DNA of 64,000 nucleotides from Acestrorhynchus altus (lineage: Eukaryota; Chordata; Actinopteri; Characiformes; Acestrorhynchidae). Below the pieces are notes generated by a model that was not told the origin of the DNA, ran no database searches, and saw only the letters and a program-made list of their open reading frames with translations. Position numbers and translations under genes: made by a program. Location: contig CM067522.1 in NCBI GenBank assembly GCA_034509495.1, positions 17,986,928-18,050,927 of the forward strand. Reading direction: 5' to 3'. This document shows, in pieces, positions 21,001-34,416 of the stretch. The first letter of the stretch is position 1, and every line of letters begins with the position of its first letter.

Positions 21001-24000
21001 TGAAAGGGGAGGTGTGTTTGGAGGAGAATAAGAAAGAAGGCAGAGAGGAGAGACAGAATGAAGACAAAAAGATACAGAAGATACAGAAAGGGAAGGGTGT
21101 AGTGGGCAGCCAAACATCAGGGTGAGACAGGAGGACAGTGAGAGGAGGGAGAGGGACAGAGAGACACAAAAACAGAATAAACATTACATCTGTGTTGACA
21201 ACCATTATGATGTGCTTTCATGCTTCATGATCATTAACACACAACAAAAGCTCAAATGGAGCACGGCTTCGCGTCCATTGGGTTTTGTTGCTGGACGTTC
21301 TTGCTTTCTCTGAATCACATGTGCAGAAACATACAATAACACAGTAAGACTACAGGGACTTAAACAGCAACCTTTTTGTCCCCTATTCTAAAAACACAAA
21401 TGCCAGGCATAAACACTGGTTGTGAGGTGACCCTGCTGCAAACATTTGGTGTGGCGTTTATGCGTGTTGTGAACATTGGCACAGGGTGATCAGGATGCAG
21501 GAAGCAAAGGTGAAGAAAGGTGACTGATGATCAACATTCAGAATGTACACCGCCATGTGGCTTCAAGCAAGTCAATACATCTCAAACGGCAACATATCTA
21601 ATCTCTCTTTAGAATCTTAATTATACTCATTTATTCTGAAATTTGAACACTGTGAGCAAAGAAAGAGAGCGAACAGCTCCTCCCTTCTCCTTTTTAAAAA
21701 AAAAATTATTTCTATTTTTGCAATTTTTTCAAAATTTCACCCCTACTAATTTAGATATGCCAATTACACATCCCCTTAAGTAGCCTCCCACATTACATGC
21801 CCTGCTCTCGACACTGTTTCCTCCGAGTCATGTGATGATAGCCTACCCACCATCTACCAATTTCTAGCCAATTTCTCTCCATCTGGACCCCAGCATGAAC
21901 CTGGATTCAAACCAGCGACCCCAGTGGGAGCGCCTTAGCCCGCTACGCCACTCAGGGCCCCTCCCTTCTCATTTTTATATCTGGGTCAGTAACATTACCC
22001 CCACCCCTCTCACTGATCTGTCAGAGTCTGCATGCAAGTTGAGCAAGTACACATGGACAGAGCAGTAAACATGCACTGGAAGCTCCTTTGGAGCTGATTA
22101 CCAGCTAAACTGAGCTGGTAATTCATCAAACAAGGAGTTTCATAGTTTATGATGTGTATCGTGTCTGTAGATTACTCTAATCCTGAGACATGAAACGTAG
22201 AGCAGCATGTAACTACCCATGAAGTGCGGATCTCTGGTTCTTGAGTTAAGAATACGTAACCTGATTAAGGTTTTCATTAGATATTAGTTCACTATAGTTT
22301 CACTAGCAACTTTCACTGCTTTTTTTCATATTATTTAAGCTGCTTGGTGACGGCAGTTGCTGAAAGCCCTTGCATGAACCTGAGGTGGTACATATTAGCC
22401 AGACACAATATTGTCTCCTGACTGTACATGACCTAACCGACATGCTGTATTTGATACATTGCCCCCTTTCGAGATGGCCCACTTGCAGGGATATGGCTTT
22501 CTGTCAGTGTACACACTGGACACACTGTGCAAAGCACTGACTTTGAAAAGCAGGTGAAAGTAACAGCCACTAATGTGTAAGAGCTCAGTGGTCACATCAG
22601 TCAGTCAGGCTGAGTGACCTGTTCTAAATGAAGCTTAAAAGAATAGAGAGAATGGACAGGAGAAATATGTTGGAGGGAAAAGATGGAGGGAAATACGAAA
22701 AAAAAAAAAAAAAACCATTCACGGTTAACCAGGAGAACAAGTCAAAGATTTACTAAATGATGCCAAGTAGTGCTTATCCAGCGGAGGACACACTTGTGTC
22801 ATTCATTAGAGTCCAGCTGGACACCTCTGGTTTAGTAAAGAGCCAGGATGTAGGGGTTGTTACCTCTCTGGGTAGAGGAAGGAGAGTGGAAAATGGAAAC
22901 ATATTAGCAGCTGGGAAGTCATTTAATGCACCAATTCACCATAGAACACTGAACCGCAGCCCCGAAGCACAAAGGACTGGTCCATAGATATACGATGCAA
23001 GAAAGGGTAGAAATCTATGAACATTTCATCAGATCAGTGCAGGTAAATTCCAAGATACAAGGAACGTTAAGTTGCACAGGTTAGTGTTACGGGTTAAGGT
23101 CTCTGCAAACCCTGCAAACACCCAGAGCCTACTAATCCTAACTATAGAATTCCCATTCGAATCGAATAATCATTCTAACTCTAATCCTTAAAACCTCTTT
23201 CTGGAACAGATCATGTTGTAGAGTAAAAATCACAGAGTAGTAATGCTGGACATACTGATAACCCTGCCTAAACCTGATCAATTTTAAGACTCAAACAGCA
23301 TTTACAGGCAATTCTCACTTCATTCTTAAGCATATTTGTTCTTTATCGAGGAAAAATATTCCAGTTTTTAATTTGTTTCGAATAATTGTCCAGTAAATGT
23401 AGCAGAGACGTTGAGACAGATGTGCTGTAATGATGTAATGATATGACTGGATTTTTGCCTCTCAGAAGGCACCTCTGGTGAAAATGACAGCTCTCGAGGA
23501 AGTTTAAGACTTTTAGAACGGAAGATCCCTCAAACAAGAGCGGAAAAGATTGGTTACAGAAAGGAAAGTACTAAACCATGCAGGTTATTTTGTTATTTTC
23601 AAAGATGAAAAACATGTATTTATTTAAAATATAATATACAATTGCTTAACTGTTCACAGTAAGACATTTTGACCAGGGGTGCCCAAACTTTTGCATACCA
23701 CTGTAGGTTTAGTGCACACAGACTGGCAGCTCGTTTCGAAATGCTATAACCTGTGTGCACTAAGCATTAGTGGTAAGAGTGTTTATCAGTTACGAGATCT
23801 GGAGATGAAAAATATTTATTGTCACTGAAAGAGTGGTTCAAATCCCACGCGCCAAAGGTTAAACATTCATCAAATATTTAGTTGCTGGCACTAAACATTT
23901 ACAGCATTACGGCATCTCTGTGACACAGCGAACGTGGGATTGGTTTATATACTCACTCTGCTGTTTTGAAGGCCACCTCAAAGTTTTGTCTGCGATTACT

Positions 24001-26394
24001 GGGGCTGAGGGTGGTGTAGTCGAAGGCCTCGGGGAAGAAGTTGTGCACCAGAGCACAGAACGCCATTCCATCACTCCAGCTGGAGGAGAAGTTCTGAATA
24101 TCCACGTTCTGAAAGCACAGGGACGCATCACAGCTGGAATCACGGGAATATACGTCCCGTTGGATTATGAGTACATGAAGCGAGCCAGTGTTTTTGTAAT
24201 GAAATTAGCTTTGCAGCGAAGCGGGATGGTGTGTATTCTTCCTGCGGTTCAAGACCATTTACATTCACATTTGGCAGACGCTCGTATTCGGAACGACTTA
24301 CAGAAGTGCTTTGCTGTTCACTCAGAAATGTCCAGAGCTTGGGCTCTGCGTAGCTCAGCGGTCAAATGGGCTAATGGACCATGGGTCGCAGGTTCGAATC
24401 CCGGGTCATCTTGCTTGCCATCAGCAAAAGAGAGCAAAATTGGCCATGCTCTCTCTGGGTGCTGTGGACAGCTTGCTTCCCACGTTACACACGTTCATTC
24501 CACCGTTTTGGTTCCAGGACAGAAGAGAGTCTGCCTGTCTTCCATGCATTTTGAGGGATCAAGCTGAGCTGAGCGTGATGCTCAAAGGGCTCTTGGGAAC
24601 ATGCTAGCATAGAAGCTACAATGTTTTTGTGCAACAGGATTTGTAGCGACACTTGAGACACTTAAGAATTATGCTCGACATTCTTACCTCATAATCACGA
24701 GTCTTGGCTCTGCACCAGTCCAACAGCATCTGCTTGATGGAGTTAGCGTTGGGTACGCCAAAGCTAGTGGAGCGCTGGACCTTGTTTACCTGGGCAGCTG
24801 GTGAACTGTGGACAAAAAGGATAACTTTGGCATCTAATAAATACTGATAGCTATTTTTTGATTTTACGACTCATGGTTTTCATGACAATGGTTTCATATG
24901 CAAAGTGATCACCTTCCGACATCCTTCTCCAGCTTTTCAATCATGGCTTTTCGGGCCTGGGAGGTGGAGGTCTTGGGCAGTGTCTGAGCCCTCATCAGCT
25001 CCTTCTTGCGCTCAGCCTGTCTGCGTTCCAGTGCTGCCATGGTGCCTCCACCGCGTGAGGTGTCATCTTCACGATCAAACACGCTGAGAGAGAGCAAAAA
25101 GCAAGAAAAGTCAGCGACGCAATGCAAATGTAAATACAACAGCAGTTCGGAAAATAAATAAAGCAAGAATATAACGAATGAGAACATTGCGTTTAATATT
25201 TTTTAATATTAGCATTTCCTTACTAAAAATTATAGCTCCTTCAATAGCAGCTTGTTGCTGCATCACAAAACTGAACTCCACTCACTCACTGCACAGCCTG
25301 CGGCTTCTCCAGTTCCTAACACAAACCCAAACATTAAACTCTGTTTCCTGCTCACTGTATTTCATGTCCGTTTGTCTTTTATTATTGTGATTCCTTGTTG
25401 TGATCTCAGCTCCGGGAAGAGAGTCACATTCCTGTTCTGACCTACTAAACCTGACAATTTCAACGGGTTCTGAATCAGGTTTATTTGAGCAAGAAAAGCA
25501 CAAAAACTGCACAGGAATCCAGCCTCCATCACTGGAGTCACCTATGGAACCCTATATAAGACTTATTTGCATTAAGAAAAGGAAAATGGGAATTGCTCAC
25601 CTTCCAACCTTCTTGGTTGAAGTGGAGGAAGAAGAGGAGTAGCTGTAAGATTTAGTTTGCATGGTCCCTCCTGAAACCAAAAGGGAGAGGCTGAAAGATG
25701 GGCAGAATGTTGCAAATTCATACTTTGACAAAGGAAAGTAACCAACAACTCACTGTCAGACTTCTGTGTGTAAGTGGTTTCCAGGATCGTGCTACGGGAC
25801 ACCCTGTTGCCATCATCTATATACGGGGACACCCAAGCACACAGATACACACCGGTTCAATAGTGACTATAGTGGACAACCCAAGCAGATGTTTGCAGGG
25901 TTCTGAAAGTCAAGCCCTAATGTGACCTGTCTGGTGATAGATGGTCAAATTGGTGGGAAATCTCAAATCCATGGCTGGGAATTTCAGAATGTCTAGGTGA
26001 AGTATGGCCATCCCTCTTCCCCATCACTCCCAGCATTCTCAGCTGTACAATGATACTGCATTAGGTTTAAAGATGCAATAACATTCCAGTTAGTGGGTGT
26101 GAACTGGTAAAAATCTACACATTTACCAAAATGGGTCCTAAATGATACTCACTTAAAAATGAGGGTTCTTCAGTAAAGAATATGGTTCTATACAAAACCA
26201 GGAGTGCTCAAAGAACCCTTTGAATGAATGAAAGGTTCTTTGCATTGCGAAAGGTTGATGGAGAACACAATGTAGAGAGTTCCAAGAGTTTTATGTATAT
26301 ATATATATATGGTTCTATATAGCACGGAAAGGGTTCTAATATTATAAGTTTGTGGGCTGCCCTCAGCTCCAGGCACGTGTGCTAACTGCCCCAA

Positions 26395-26444
<50 letters not shown>

Positions 26445-29400
26445 GTGTGTTTCACTGTGTAAATGGGGGGACAAATTCCTCTGTGTGCAGCAGTGGATCT
26501 ATATGCATGTTTATGTTTAGAACCATTTTCTTTACTGAAGAAACCTTAGAGTCATCTGACTAATAATAACAGTGAAGTCTTTTAGGTTCTATATAGAACC
26601 TTTTTCATGTGCTGTACATGTTGTATGGCACTACAGAAGTGAGATTAATGAGCTCAGTATTTACTGACAGCCAGGTTTCGCACTTTCTGCTGATTACAGT
26701 GTGTTTGATTCCCATGATGTTTGAATTCCATACAGGATCCAGCAAATGAAAGCATGCACCAGTTATGGGTTCAAGACCCGTGGACTGATATCCGTAATCA
26801 GATTGCACTCGATTTTTGTTTGTTTTTTAGACAGAGATGATACATTGGTTACCTGACTGGGCAAAGCGGTTGGTTTTTGTGATCTCACTGATGGTGGAAC
26901 CGTCTGCAGATTTCTCAACCTTTCTCATCACTAGTTCCCCAACGCCTGGGCCTGGTCGAACCTTCTGGCCCCTCTCCTCTCTCTGCTGCCTCAGCTCCTG
27001 CAGCCGTAACTCCCTCTCCTTCTCCCTTTGGTCTGAGGGGGGAGCAGCAGGGGAGGAAAGATAAATAATCAGTCAAAGTGACCACCCTTACAGATGTACT
27101 TCGGTAGCTCAAGTTTCCAAACGGTTAGGTCCCCCGTTATTTCTGAAACATTCACACAATCACAACAAAACACAGAAACAATGTTTTCTGGACATGAAAG
27201 TTCTGAGGAAACGAATCTTTCTGCTAGACGTGGTAAGCTGATCTCTTAATCAGCCAGAGTGTTTAACCGTCTTACCTGCACATTTTCATTTCCAATCCCC
27301 CAAAAATAAAAAACAGGAGTACAAAGACAAAAACATTCAAGCTCTGGTCTGGACCTGACATTTAATAGCCTAAAGGTTCATGGGAACTTAAAGGGGCTGC
27401 AGGAGCTTGGATAATGAACAGGGGTCTCAAACTGAATCCACAACAGGCCCGGTGTGGCTGCAGGTCTTCATTGCAATCAGACTGAATCAAGTTTGAAGAC
27501 CAGGCAAACTGAATAACCTTTAGAACCCTAGGCCGATTCTGCAGGATGTTTTTGTAGTTTGATGTACTTATTCACCAAAATTAAAAAAAAATATTTATAG
27601 GAGAGCACAAGCTACTCAAAATGCCTCACTTTAAGTTATAAATATTAACATAATCTAGATATTTCTATGAATTTGACCATGTTTTGATACATTCACATGC
27701 TTGTTTTTGGGTTGAAAATGGAACATTTGGAGTGTTTATGAGCTGAAAATGCATCATTTTGATAAGTTATGTGTAATGATTAGATTGACAAGGATATTTA
27801 TAATAAGTTCTACAAAAATCTTGACACTGATCCAAGTAAAATAAAAAAAACAACCTGAATGTCCTTTATTATTTTTGTTATTTATATATGTATCAGTATT
27901 ATCCCTTTTCAGGACTTTTATTCTGAAATGCGAACACTTGGGCAGAGAAAGACCGCCCCTCCTGTCTCATTTTCCTCTAAAAGGCAATATTTTGGTCAGT
28001 GATGTCATTAGCCCTGCCTCCTGTTGCTGATCAGTCAGAGTCTGCATGCAGGTTGAGCAGTAACTGGAAGGCTGCTATAGCATTTAAACTGGGATTTAAC
28101 TGAGTTGGAAACAAGTGAATAATACCACTGGTTGATGGGGTATGTCTTGTAGTTTGTTATGCTATGTCTGTAGGTTACTCTGATCCTGAGATAAGAAGCC
28201 TAGAAAACAGTATTTAACAGCCCGCAAAATGCAGATCTCTGGTTCTAAGGGTTAAGCAAGTGTAAATCAGGTGCCACTGCTGGTTGTCAAGAAAACCCAA
28301 GGCTACACTGACCTGGTCTGGTCTGAGAACCCTGTTATTGCTACTACAAGATACGTTCTGGCAAGACAACATGCTTTTTTTTCCTCCATAAATTACAGAA
28401 TGAAACCAACACACAACAAAATATTTAAAGTGTGACGTGGGTGAACTCCTGGTTGCACGATGCAAACACTGAACAATGTGGACTTAAGCTCATCACTAAA
28501 AATTGTTCATGCAAATGCACCCAAGTGGAACGATCTTATATAATTACAAATGAGTGAACACACGGCAGGCACACAAAACACAATCATCAGCTTAAGGATC
28601 CCCACACAAAAGCTTGGAAGGTGAGTCATCATACCTAGCTCCTCCTGAGAACATCCCAACCTGGCTTCTGAAGGCAGAATGAGGAAAATAGAAAGATGAA
28701 GTGAGCAGACAGAAACAGAGAAAGAGAGGGTAGTAAAGATTGTTCAGGCACAACCCCCCCCGATGAGAATGTAGGCTGGTCATGGTCATATAAGATCAGA
28801 AAAGAGGAATGAAGAATGAAGCTGAGGTCTGGACTGGTTTATCAGTAGATGCGAATCCATCCCAGGATTTAGTTTCGACTGCCTGGGCAGCTCTGCTGTG
28901 GCTCAGCTTCCTAAGCCATTGTTAGGAAAAGGAACTCAAGGTGGAGTAAGGGCCAATAATGTTCTACAAACAACCAAAAAAGTGGTGAAAGTGGTGGACC
29001 CACATTACCCAGAGGGGGTTCTTTTGTCTCTATCTGCCCCAGGATGCCTTGGCGTCTTTCCTGATTTGGAGAGTATTAGGAATTTCGTTTTCCCTCTTGG
29101 TGCGGTTCATTTGGGCAGGTGTGAAAACAGTAATTGCACTTGGATGTGGACCAAAACAACCACAGTGAGACCCTTTAGAGGTCATGGTCTCGACCCACAC
29201 CTAAACAAACTCTGGACCAATATGTTTGTGGCGAGAACATGATCCGACCTTGATCCGATCCATCTCTGAGGTGTAAGCCACTAGTCCGACCTGCTCTGCA
29301 GGTGTGGTTTAAGCCGACATACTGGTCACATGATCACTACAGGTATGAACAAATGAAATCTCTGCTGCAGCTCCACGATAAAGTCAGAAACTCTGAACTG

Positions 29401-31377
29401 GCCCAAAACACGGCACCTTCCTGTATTTACATTCTTGCTCCCACCCCAGACAGGTCTGACCAACCAGTTGAGTGCATTTAGACTTTTCCTTGTGGGAAAA
29501 CATTCCAAACAACCAGGGAAAATGCTCCAAGTTCACAAAATCATGCACTGATTTGGACCAAAGCAAGCAAAAAATAACACTACAGATGTGAAAACATCAT
29601 GAATACAGTTCTGGGAGTTCTGGGCCACCTTACCAAGAAAGGGCAGAGTATGAAAGTAGAAGAGAAGGAGTTGGCAAGGTGTTGGGGTGCGAACCGTTGT
29701 CATGAGTGAGAGAGTGGAGCACTTTTATAAGGTGTGAAGTTGAGGAGAGAAGGGGTTAGGGCGTGGTCCTTCTCCCAAAAGTTTATTATTTCATGACTCC
29801 ATTTCACCTTTCAGTCCAAACAGGGTGTAAATATACAAAGAAATAAGAGACAAAAGAATAAAAGAACAAGATGGGACAGAATGAAGGACCGGAAGACGAA
29901 CAGAATGCACAGAAGAACAACACGAGGGGCTGACCTCTCTTTTTCTTTCGGAGCTCTCTCATGGCTGCCCTGATCATTTTCCGCTCTTCAAAATCTTTGG
30001 AATCATCAAGCTGTTAGAAACACAACAAAATATAACAATTAAACAACACACACTAAACCACTTTCAAGGCATGCATAACACTGGAGCTCATATACGCCTG
30101 TAACAGGCCTTGTGTTTTTCCTTTTCCATTACTTTTTTTTTAATTTGCTGCAACAATGTCATGGTCAATTTTCTTACATACCATTTTGTCAAGGAGCTCC
30201 TCATCCTCTATTGCCTCCAGCTGCTCAGATGTGAGCTTGCTGCTGTGAACCTCACTTTTCACTTGAGACACTAAAGAAGAGCCATTAGGGACAACTGGTG
30301 CTTCACTGGCCGTCTGGAAAGAAGGTTCAATCGTGAAGCCAGGCTCCGCCTCCATCTATGGAGAGAGAGAGAGAATGTGGGAGCTGTTCATCATATTTTT
30401 TCACAGATGAGCAGTTATGGATAAATCACATACAGTGGCTTCAACCCCTTTCAGAGTGCCAGGCAGCTGCTTAGAAGAATCCATGGCTGCTGGTTTTGGA
30501 CAAGGTTATTTGCATCATGTGGTCTTTTTTAACGGTGATTGTGAACCAGCCACAACACTAACGGACCTTTTGGAGATCATCATCTTCGTCTTCAACTTGC
30601 TTAACTGTGTCCAAACGTGATGGATAGATGAAACAGCAATTACCACCATCTTCAAAACATTCACTGGACCTGTCCAACACACTGGTCTAAAATCTTCTAA
30701 AGCTCTCACCACACACTAAAATTCAGTGGAAGGGGGTGGGGTATGGTCAGATTAGCCATCCTTCTCCATAGTCATGAAGTGCCTGTGTGGTGGACGCTAG
30801 TATAGGTCTGAGGGCTTGACCCCTACAGTGAGGGTGGCTCAGATACACTCTGGCAGCATATTGATGGAATTGTATGGATCAGTGTATGTTTTTTTCAAAC
30901 ATTTCTCAGCAGAATGGGAGAAATTATGATCTACTGGGGTGGGAGTGACCACATTAAAAGGTCACAAACGCTTTGATGAGTGTTATATAGGGCCTATATT
31001 GTAATTTGATATTTAAATTAAATTGTAAAATTGATATTTCGATATTGTATATTGAAAACCTTATTTCTGCTCCCTCTCTCTGCTCCACCCCGTCTTCAGC
31101 TCCTCCTCCACTCTGTTCCCATTCACCCCCACTCGCTGAAAGATTTTCTAGGAATTTATGATTCCTTTAATTGTGTTATCATATAAGAGCCCATTTCTTA
31201 CTAAGCATAATGAAGAACACAAAAATGAAGAACACAAAAATTTACAAATGACAAAAATTATTTATAATATTAAATAAATTAGAAACTGAATAGGATATGA
31301 AATAACTTTCAGCCATCAAAACTAATAAACCCTTTTAGAAAAAGGTGGGCAGCCAGAGAAAGAGGGGATGGAAAAAT

Positions 31378-31413
<36 letters not shown>

Positions 31414-34385
31414 GAAGAATTGGGGGAAGGGGATCTGCTCTATCCTTACAGCTGTGTTTACACAAAAGCCATGGAAGCTGGTTGACATTTAAACAGGAAT
31501 GAGTGCACGTCGATTTCTCTGAACGTCCCTGAGAGCCTGGCTCGTGTGCATACTCTCATAGCCCAATCCCACTCTCTGAATCCACCAGTAACTCACTATC
31601 CTGCCAGGTGGAATGAAGCATGCTTCCAGAGTGAGAGTTGCTAATCTTTAGGGTCACATAGAAGACAGAAAATAAAAATAAACCCACTGAACTAGAGCTA
31701 CACAATATTGAAAAAAAAAACAAAAAAAACTGACACTGCAATATTTTGTTGAAATTCATTCATTCTCTCAATCATTCTCTCCTGCTGTCAATATGTGGGA
31801 GAGGCCCGTGTCTTCCGGGAGGCATAAGATGAGCTTTATAAACTCCTCTAACTTTGTCCCAAAAAAACAGCAGCCAAGGGTTCTTCTAAGCAGCTGCCTA
31901 GCACTAGACATGGAAAACGGTTGAGGTCCATTTTCAGGTTGCCATACCATACATATATGATTTTATATAGTGAAGAAGATAAAGAAAAAAATAACATTAG
32001 TCACTTAAAACTTTCTTTTTTAAAGTAGCTCAAAGGATCTTCATTTGCATCCATTCTGATCAAATATTTTTGCATTGCTATGTAATTATTGCCATGAAAA
32101 ACAGCTTTAAATACGTTTGAACGGTATATAACTCTGCTGCTCGTTCTAATTATACCCGTCTGTACATCACAGGGCATATATGCTCTTTAACAACCACAAA
32201 TCTTTAGCTGTATTACACTGAACATTCAAGAGTGTGTAAGAACGTGTGTGAGAAGAGCATGCTTGTGTGCGGGTGACGGGCAAAAAGAGTTAGCCAGGGA
32301 TGTCGTGTGTGTGTGTGTGGTGTGTGTGTGCGTGTCTCTCTCTAGTGATGACGAGAGAACATGGGAGACGAGAGCCAGCTATAAACAGAGGAGGCCTAGA
32401 TTCCATAAGCACCCTCGTGTAGCAGGCTGTTCATGGGAATTCAGCTGGAGAGGATAAAACGTCTATATGCTCAGACAGCAGGTCTGCAGCCTCTTTTTAT
32501 AGGGTGCTGTGAAATGCTACCTGCCATGAGCTGCGTTCGGTAATGAAGCTCCCAGGAGATGCAGCTCCACCGCTTTGAGACAAAACATGAAAACACAGCG
32601 TCCAACACCAGGGTAAAAATAGCCTGCGTCATCTTTTAACAAATCGGCATTGACACAAAGATTTGGCAGAGGCAATACAATCCCTACGAACTGAATGGTG
32701 TGTGTGTGGAATCACTCCGAGATCCCCAATATTATGCAAGAGCTGGCTGTTAAAGGCACTTAGGGTCACTCAGGTTCACCCTGTGTGCATACCGGTCAGC
32801 TGGGCCTATTCTCTTTCCACCATCTGTTGTCACTGTATTATATACAGAAGCTCTTGAATCAACCAAAGGGATATTTTGTTAAACTGAACATACCGTCTGC
32901 CTCAAACAGCACAAGCTAGAAATCACAGGTGCAATAACTTTGCCGTACATGCAAAGTGGCCAATGCTACAATCTAGAACCGAGTAAAGAAGACCAGGTAG
33001 AATGACGTGTGGGTTACAGACCCTTTTAATACTTCATTAATAGAACAAGTGATGCAAATTTCAGCTTTATGATTACCCAGACTCCTCTAACCCTGTGTAA
33101 AAAAAAAAAAAAAGAAAAGTAGTCATGGGTTCTTCTATGCAGCTGCCTAGCTTTGTGAAAATGAATTCTGGAAGCAAAAATAACATCTGTTAAAAAAAAA
33201 ATAAAAAAAAGAGACAAAAAGCAAAAATAAAAGCTGAATTTAAATAAAATGGCTTCTATAAACAAATAAGGACTGTCGACAAAAAGCTGACAAACTTATC
33301 ATCTTTTAACCCTGTTGGAGATCATTTCATCTTCAACTTGCTGAACTGTTGACAGTAACAGTCAATTGTACCAGGGGTGCCAAACTTTTGCATGCCACTG
33401 TAAATCCTCCCCATCCTATTGGTGAGGTATTTTCAAAGGGTACAGCCTTGAACAAACAATTAAAACTAGACTCTAAACCTCTCTGAACTATAAGCTGATC
33501 TAGGATCAGCCCTGGCTGTCTGTACTGATATTCAGGTTATTTTTACAGACTGAATCCTCCCAGATCAGCATCTAATGCATACACAGTGCTGGCTCCGCGT
33601 GCACATGCTGCACTACACGTCCCAGTGTTCTAGGTAAGCCAAGTGGAGAGAGGCCTCCAAGCTACCAAGAACAATCCAGCTGCTTAAACCTGTGGTCACT
33701 GCCAGAACAAAAGTCTTTTTGGGGCCAAATTTGGCATGTGGGCCACAGCTCTGATTAAAAGGATTAAATGAAAACAAAGTAGAGGACTGAGCACAATGCA
33801 AGATGAATATACACACTGCAGTGGTGTGGCATTTCAGGCAGCGAAAGGAGAATGCCTGAAAAGAGGGGCAACAAAGGTCAACCGTCACTTTGACAGCTGG
33901 TCTTATCTAGGGACTGAGCTTGGATGCTTTTTTTGGCCTTCGTGGTCAGTCAACACATCCCCCTTATAATAGAGCAGAAACACACGCTCATTTTAACCAC
34001 ATACGCGCTGTGCAACTGGATGGTGACCTTACTAGAAAGGTGCCCTACTTCATCTTTGTTTAACACTCACCTGCCTGTATTCTAGGCGTCATAACTCAGG
34101 ATCAGAGTAACCTATACATATGATGCACTTATCAGTGAGCATTCCAGCTCGGAATGCAGTTCGGAATCAAATCCCAGTTTAAATGCCCAAGGAGTTTCCA
34201 GTGCAGGGTTTTACTGCTCTGTCCATGTGTACATTGTCAACCTGCATACAGACTCAGACTGATCAGCCACAGGGGGTGGGGCTAATGAAGTCACAGGCCC
34301 ATATATTGGGTTATAGAGCGAAATCAGAATAAAAATCTGAATAAAGTTCTGAGAGTGGATAATATAGTAAAAAAAATAAAAATAA

Positions 34386-34416
<31 letters not shown>

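Noticed and set aside
23920..24567. 215-codon + strand frame
   Set aside because: It is antisense to the smtn CH exon and continues into a SINE; the real coding strand is -.
28898..29242. 114-codon + strand frame
   Set aside because: It runs through a dispersed repeat, has no homologue I recognise and lies antisense in an smtn intron.
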